Source of the DNA: Perilla frutescens
Taxonomy: Eukaryota > Streptophyta > Magnoliopsida > Lamiales > Lamiaceae
Direction of reading: 5' to 3'
DNA: 64,000 nucleotides
Assembly: GCA_026008535.1 (NCBI GenBank)
Contig: BRKX01000003.1
Coordinates: 65,373,001-65,437,000, forward strand
The notes beneath the pieces are model-generated. The model saw only the letters and a list, made by a program, of their open reading frames with translations. It had not been told where the DNA came from and made no database searches. Positions 58,601 to 64,000 of the stretch are shown here, in pieces. The position numbers were made by a program, and so were the translations under genes. Position 1 is the stretch's first letter. Each line of letters opens with the position of its first letter.

Positions 58601-58902
58601 CTCGAGTATATTTTCCTTTCGTATATAGAGAGGCTTGAGTATGTTGGCATCTGTTTATTCACTTTGACCTATGAATGGGTCTATGCTTGTTGGTGTCTGA
58701 CTAGTTAGAGTTTCTCGTTCATCATATTCTGCAAAGTATGTTTCTTTCTAAATTAAGTAATTCCGAGTATCATCGTCTATCTTTCAAAAGTGTATCTCTA
58801 TCTGTAAACCCTTCTTGTAAATCTTCCATATGTTTCATATTAATCCCTCAATAACACTCCATTCTCATTCATTAATCCCTTTCTCGGGACTGGGCTGTTA
58901 CA
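55681..58902 (+). mobile_element. Solo LTR, 3222 bp, TSD GAAAC (Tekay/Del-like)
   Basis: The ends are TGTAACACCCCAAAA and GGGCTGTTACA, with a perfect 5-bp duplication GAAAC (55676-55680 and 58903-58907). A TATAAATA box lies at 56389-56396, followed by G/C-rich leader-like sequence. A module CCACTAAGTACATTAGTGCT..TTTTCAGGTTGA near 58343-58392 is the counterpart of the block in the other two TGTAAC/G-type LTRs. The 168-codon frame at 56807-57313 is repeat-derived and not a gene. No gag or pol is present, so this is a solo LTR or an LTR-only derivative. Confidence 0.9.
57145..57335. repeat. Cluster of GCACGGNCCGTGC palindromes (site 2)
   Basis: At least five copies of GCACGG(A/C)CCGTGC or close forms fall within 190 bp, downstream of the LTR's TATA box. 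The same palindrome is clustered at 7715-7865 in another LTR-like insert. Confidence 0.8.
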
Positions 58903-58907
58903 GAAAC

Positions 58908-59598
58908 ATTATTTATGATTTCAAAAATCAAAATAAAAAATCATCCAGACACGAAACACTTAACATGACTCATAAAATTTTCAATCAAACACTAAAATGA
59001 GCATCTCTTGACATTCAATTAATACAAAAACAAAAAAAAAGAACCAAAACTAAATATGAAAAATAACTAAACCTTTAAAGACATAAACATACCACTTAAA
59101 AATATGATACATGTTTCTACTTCAAGTGGTACTCCTAAACATGTTAACTGATACTTAACACAATAATTCACATTACTCATATGAACTGAAATCAAAACAA
59201 ATAAAAATTCATATTACTCATATTTAACAGATATTTAACATCTATGAATAGTGAAATAAAATAAAAAATCACATAAAGACCACATCAGATACAAAATCAG
59301 CTGCAATCAGATACTTATTTTCAATTCAAATGGTACACATACAAACATATTCATATTCAACAATCTATAATGAGTATGAAGTTACATAAACTGTGTAGTC
59401 ATGTTCAACATCATGTACATGTACATTATAGTGAACAAGCAAGGTCAGAAAGATAAACTGAAAGCAAGTAAATGACACAAGGTTGATAACACTGTTTGAT
59501 CAACTAATCTACGTCAGAGGGACTTCACAAGTCAGTGAGAAACAATCTACTACTCTATTGCAAGATTACAAAGGCTATTACACGATGACCTCCTGTCA
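58908..59598. repeat. Right copy of the direct repeat and flank
   Basis: The part 58950-59345 mirrors 55215-55640 in the same orientation. The remaining 59346-59598 is non-coding DNA of unknown origin that resumes at 63371 beyond the hAT element. Confidence 0.6.
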
Positions 59599-59605
59599 CT
59601 CGACC

Positions 59606-62600
59606 TAGAGGCGCCCACGGTTCCGGTCCGGGTTTGTAACCGCCGGTTACACGGTTCCGGATGGCCAGAACTGGAACCGCACCGTGTCATGGCGGTTGCC
59701 GGTTGCAGTTTTGTAACCGGAACTGCTTGTTTGGAGCGTCGGCAGTTAGCGCCGGTTACCGACGGTTACCCAGTTAACCGTCGGTTTTTGATTTTTTTTT
59801 ATTCGAACTCGAACAGACGATTGGGTTTGGACTTACTACTAAGTACTAAATCGACAAAATTACTAATTTACAAGTTAAAAACTAAGAAGTGTGACAAATT
59901 AAACACAAGTTTATTTTAATTTTGATATTATTATATAACTTTATAATTTATATCTTACAATTTACAAGTTACAATTTTACAACTTACAAAAATATTGAGA
60001 ATTGAGAATACAATTTAATTTATCAAATTAAAAATTGTAAATTAAACAAACTATGAAAATATGAAATTACAATTTACAAATTTACAAGTTACAATTTAAC
60101 ACTAAATTACAATTTACAAAGTACAAACTAGAATTAACATTTAACAATTTTGACTAATTTAGGGGGGGGGGGAAGAAATAATTGAAATTTGGGTTTGCAC
60201 TTCATATGAAGCTGCCTACATATCCCTTACCTTGGAATCAAAGCCCTCGTAGTTCATTTTACCTTTTTTTCTTGGCGAGTCTAGAATTCGAAGTCGTTGT
60301 CCCAATCATCTCCGGTTTGGCTCCCTCCTTCGACTTCACTCTCCGAGCCAACTTCAATGAGCGGGTCATCCATTAAGTCATCCCAACGGTTCTCTTGCTC
60401 TCTTAGGTCGGCTTTGGACTCGTCCTTCAACATCATTTGAGCTTCGAGGTGATCCGGTGTCAAATTTGATCTCCATTCGTCCAACATGTAACCGGATTCA
60501 CTGAAAGCTTGCTCGACTGCAACCGTTGATGCCGAGACTCCAAAAATCTCCCTGCCATAATTGCAAGCAAATGATACCGCTCTTGATTTCGGGACCACCA
60601 CTTGAGAACATCAAAATTATTGGGACCTGCATTTTCATCATCGGGGGGCACAATAGGGTCTTGCAAATACATTTCTAATTCATTTTGACTACGCCTAACA
60701 CTTCCTCTACTTTGGAAAAAAATTTAGAATTCTTGTAAAGCACTATCACGTGAAGATGAAGTATTTAATCCTATCGAAAAAGCACTACTAGAACTTGAAG
60801 AACGACTTGTTTTATCTCATATTTTCTATAAAGTGAATGTATATACTCATAAATATCTTTTTTAATTTCTTCAATAGGTGGGACATATATATTCATACCT
60901 CCACCGGAGGGATCGGATCCTGTAAAACTCATAGTAGATAAAAATTTATAATACATATCAATCATCTCGTCGTACCACTGAGTTTAAAAGTAGGATCCAA
61001 TATTTTTGCAACCAAAAAAAATATTAGGCACATGATCAAAATATTTAAGCCATTTTTTTACCATGGCTAGAATCATTTCTTGCAAATCAGGCTTATGACT
61101 ACAAGAATTAAATTTTGCAGCAATTAAACAACAATGATACATAAATTTACAAACAGTAGAATAATACACACCGGATAAATCTTTTGTTGCATATTGGAAA
61201 ACGTGTAAAAGCTCCATTAGTTCAAGACAATCATCCCAATACAAAGATAATAAAATAAATGATTCAATATGTGTAGCAAAAAAAGAACATAATAATTCAC
61301 GATATTCCAAAGTTGCAGAAAGCATTTCATAAGTAGAGTTCCACCTATTAGGCATATCTAAGTTTAAAATTTTAGCATGTACACCATTTTTCCTACAGAA
61401 TTTTTCCCACCTACGTCTAACTCTAACCCTACCATGAATATAGTCAACAACATCACAAATAGGTTGAATTGAGTTATTTAATATTCTAAGTCCATCTTGA
61501 ATACATAAATTTAAAATATGAGCAATACATCGAGTATGAAAATATTTACCATGCAAGGTTGGATTACATGTTTAAATTAATTCTCTAATACTAGCCATAT
61601 TAGCACTCAAATTATCAAAACCAATAGAAAAATTTTTATCAAACATTTTAAATTGATTGCAAATTTTAATAATAACCTTAACAATATTAGCAGCACTATG
61701 TTGACAGTTAAATCTCTGAAAAATAATTAAACGTTTATTCAAATTCCATGAATAATCAATCCAATGCAATGTAACAGCAATATAATGACGACGGATAAAT
61801 TTATCAGAACAAATAGCAACCCTATAAGGAATTTTACTAACAACACTTTTCAATTTCGACTTATATCTTATATGCAATCTTTCAAGAGTCCTAGTCATGG
61901 TCATTCTAGGTATTCTTTGAGCACCATGATTATAAGCAGCTTTCATACGACGTTTAAAATTCATGATATCAGCAAATTGAAGTGCTAAAGATTCTTCACA
62001 AATAAAATAACACATTTGTTCCCTAGCAACAAGAAGGTCAAACCTAAAGAGTTGAGATGAGTACGGCGTACCTTCACCTTGGCTTTCAACATTTTAACTG
62101 CTTACCGGTTGGAAGTTGAGTTGCGATTGAGCTTGAGCACGCCCAAGTTCGACTTGATGATTGTTGGTGATGTGTGAGCAGTACGTCCCATAACTTCCTC
62201 CGGTGTGAAATTTGTATTGCTTCGGACAATAGTTGCAATACAAATCAAACATACCTGGTTCATTCTTCTTTGCAACATTTTAGAAATGAATAGTGAAGAG
62301 AGCGGATTTCAGTGCCGTATTTCTTGGTGGAACGGGAACCTCCACCTCTTCCTCCGCCTCCTCAGTGTCGAGATCGATTGATGGATTTCCGCCAGTGTTG
62401 CTGAAAGCACGAGATTCTTGAGATCGTTGTAGTTCTTCAAACTGGATCCATCTTGCCACTTCTTCATCAACTTCCATTTGAGTAGTAGGATTATTGTAAA
62501 AACTGCCACCACTTGGATCGTTGTAGTTGTAGAAACTGCCACCACTTGGATCGTTGTAGAAACCGCTATCGGCTCCGCCATAGGGATCACATATTCTTCA

Positions 62601-63363
62601 GGTTGTTGTTGTTGAAATTGAGGTGACGTCGTATCAGCATCATTAGAAATATGTACTCCAAAATGAGTACGACGACGACGACGTGGACCTTTGGAACTAT
62701 CAGCAATAGCTTTGCATTTACCCTTATCGGCTCGGCTACCTCGGCTAGACATGATGATTAGGGATGATAGGAAATGAGTAGAAATGAAGACTTGAGAACT
62801 TGAGATTGAGGATTGAGAGAGTAACTTCGTAAGATTGTAACTTATAAGAGTAAGAAAACTTGAATAAGAAAATGATATTGCTAGAATATAGAGAATTAGA
62901 GAGTTTGATGTGAGTGAAAATGGTGGAGGAGATGGGGTATTTATAGGTGAAAATTGGGGAGTGGGGGGGAAAAATTTAAAATTTGAATTTGAAAATTTTT
63001 AAAAAACAAACGGCCGAACTGCTGGTTTTCGGCCAAACTGCCGGTTTATACTTTCTAACCGACGGTTCCATGTCACCGATCCGCCTCCATGCGTTCCTAG
63101 CCGTTGATCGAGATCACGCGGATCATGATCTCGGCCGTTAAATATATATATATATACACAAACTGCCAGTTAACCGCCAAAATCGCCGGTTTCTAACCGG
63201 CAGTTTGTGAAAATCTGCCACTCCAAACAGGAACCGGACCTCCATTTTCTAGTTGACAGTTACGGTTCACAAAACCGTAACCGTCCTTACCAACCAGAAC
63301 CGGTGATAAACCGGCTAACCAGCAGTTACAAACCGTCGGTTCGGTTAAGTTTGAGCGCCTCTA
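59606..63363 (-). mobile_element. hAT element with BED-finger transposase, 3758 bp
   Basis: Terminal inverted repeats TAGAGGCGC..GCGCCTCTA are flanked by near-matching CTCGACC (59599-59605) and TTCGACC (63364-63370). Subterminal DNA on both sides is packed with GGTTAC/ACCGGC-type motifs (for example AACCGCCGGTTAC). The transposase pseudogene (62752-60281) runs on the minus strand and has its own upstream region at 62753-63000. It is nearly full length but mutated. Confidence 0.85.
60281..62752 (-). pseudogene. hAT transposase (BED zinc finger), mutated
   Basis: The start at 62752-62750 gives MSSRGSRADKGKCKAIADSS, a basic region and two 33-bp repeats coding NDPSGGSFYN. A frame change near 62490 leads into a Glu-rich segment and a BED finger (YCNYCPKQYKF..CSHITNNHQ), with in-frame stops on both sides. 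The catalytic core includes MTRTLERLHI, HYIAVTLHWID, SANIVKVI and ANMASIRELI, then HTRCIAHILNLCIQDGL and MPNRWNSTYEML. The C-terminal dimerisation domain has FDVLKWWSRNQERYHLLAIM, VSASTVAVEQAFSESG and LDEWRSNLTPDHLEAQMML, with a frame change near 60545. All domains of a RICESLEEPER/DAYSLEEPER-type hAT transposase are therefore present but broken by several stops and shifts. Confidence 0.9.
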
Positions 63364-63370
63364 TTCGACC

Positions 63371-64000
63371 CTTTTCCTACACACTACAACCTCTTTCGAT
63401 GGACTGAATTGTAAGATCCCCTTATAACCTAGACTCCCTCTAGTTCCCACAGAAATCTCTCCTGAGAATCCTTTAAAAGTGTGAATGAAAGAATTTCAAT
63501 CACAGACTAGACACACAATGATCACAATGATCAAACCTAGTCTACCCGAATATTATATCCTTCAAAGATGAAGTCTTTTAGACTCTCTACCATTTATGTA
63601 TTCGTAAACTCTCGCACTCTAAACTAGTCTGATTCTCAGGCTATTTATAAACACAAGACATAGTCTAAACAAGGTAATCAGATTGTCCTATTTTGACACA
63701 AACTCTTCAAGGAAACTTTCCTTGTTTAAATCAGACAACTCCTAATTTAGAATCATTCCTTGAATAGAACTCGCCTATTTCTTTCTAAATCTTCATCTTC
63801 GAACAAGACAACTTCTATACTGAAACATCCATCTTGAAAAGGTAGTTTTAACTCCTTGAAATCAGCTTGGCACGTCTCTTGGAAACTCTCTGGACAACCA
63901 TGTAAATGATCATGTTCACGAACATGCTCAAGTACATTCTTCGATCTTCAATCAGATTGGCAGCAGAATGTTCATATCATAATGTCCAAAACATGGTCTT
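63371..64000. other. Non-coding flank right of the hAT element
   Basis: This continues the DNA interrupted at 59605. It is less AT-rich than average and has the look of an LTR or other retroelement non-coding region, but I found no ends or coding motifs inside the window. Confidence 0.4.

Overview
This window is nuclear DNA from a flowering plant, very probably a eudicot and perhaps an asterid; the lineage is a guess from overall character. It is AT-rich, its genes have GT-AG introns, and it carries plant-type transposons in nested layers. No organelle, rRNA or CRISPR sequence was seen. Three host genes look functional. They are an annexin D1-like gene (28413-30489, +, 5 exons, 316 aa), a DUF4057-family gene (32369-34544, -, 5 exons, 290 aa) and a major facilitator superfamily transporter gene (38690-41625, -, 3 exons, about 505 aa). 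The transporter has a puzzling second acceptor site. These genes sit in a relatively TE-poor block from about 27.4 to 42 kb.

The left part (0.8-27 kb) is nested transposons. In order they are: a TIR element (777-1903); a Mutator-like element with a 9-bp target duplication (2452-7032) carrying a hAT remnant; and a decayed PIF/Harbinger copy (about 7.3-12.1 kb). The Harbinger transposase was split twice, by an LTR-like insertion and by a solo LTR with target duplication GGACT. Next come a rearranged, broken endogenous pararetrovirus fragment arranged as an inverted repeat (12.27-16.9 kb, itself hit by a solo LTR with duplication GTTCT), a 5'-truncated Ty1/copia element (16.9-20.6 kb), and a second PIF/Harbinger copy (about 20.9-25.7 kb). 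The second Harbinger transposase is split by another solo LTR. A long inverted repeat lies at 26.28-27.35 kb.

The right part (42-64 kb) is again TE-dominated. It holds a Stowaway-like element with a nested insertion, Helitron ends on both strands, and a Helitron that has captured three exons of an FtsJ/RrmJ-type rRNA 2'-O-methyltransferase gene. It also holds a broken B3-domain fragment, a non-autonomous hAT with a perfect 8-bp duplication, a CACTA element, a 3.2-kb solo LTR with duplication GAAAC inserted into a diverged direct repeat, and a nearly full-length but mutated BED-finger hAT element (59606-63363).

Boundaries were read by eye from terminal motifs and target duplications. Those with matching duplications are strong; the others are approximate. 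Family assignments rest on recognisable protein or terminal motifs, with no database search.
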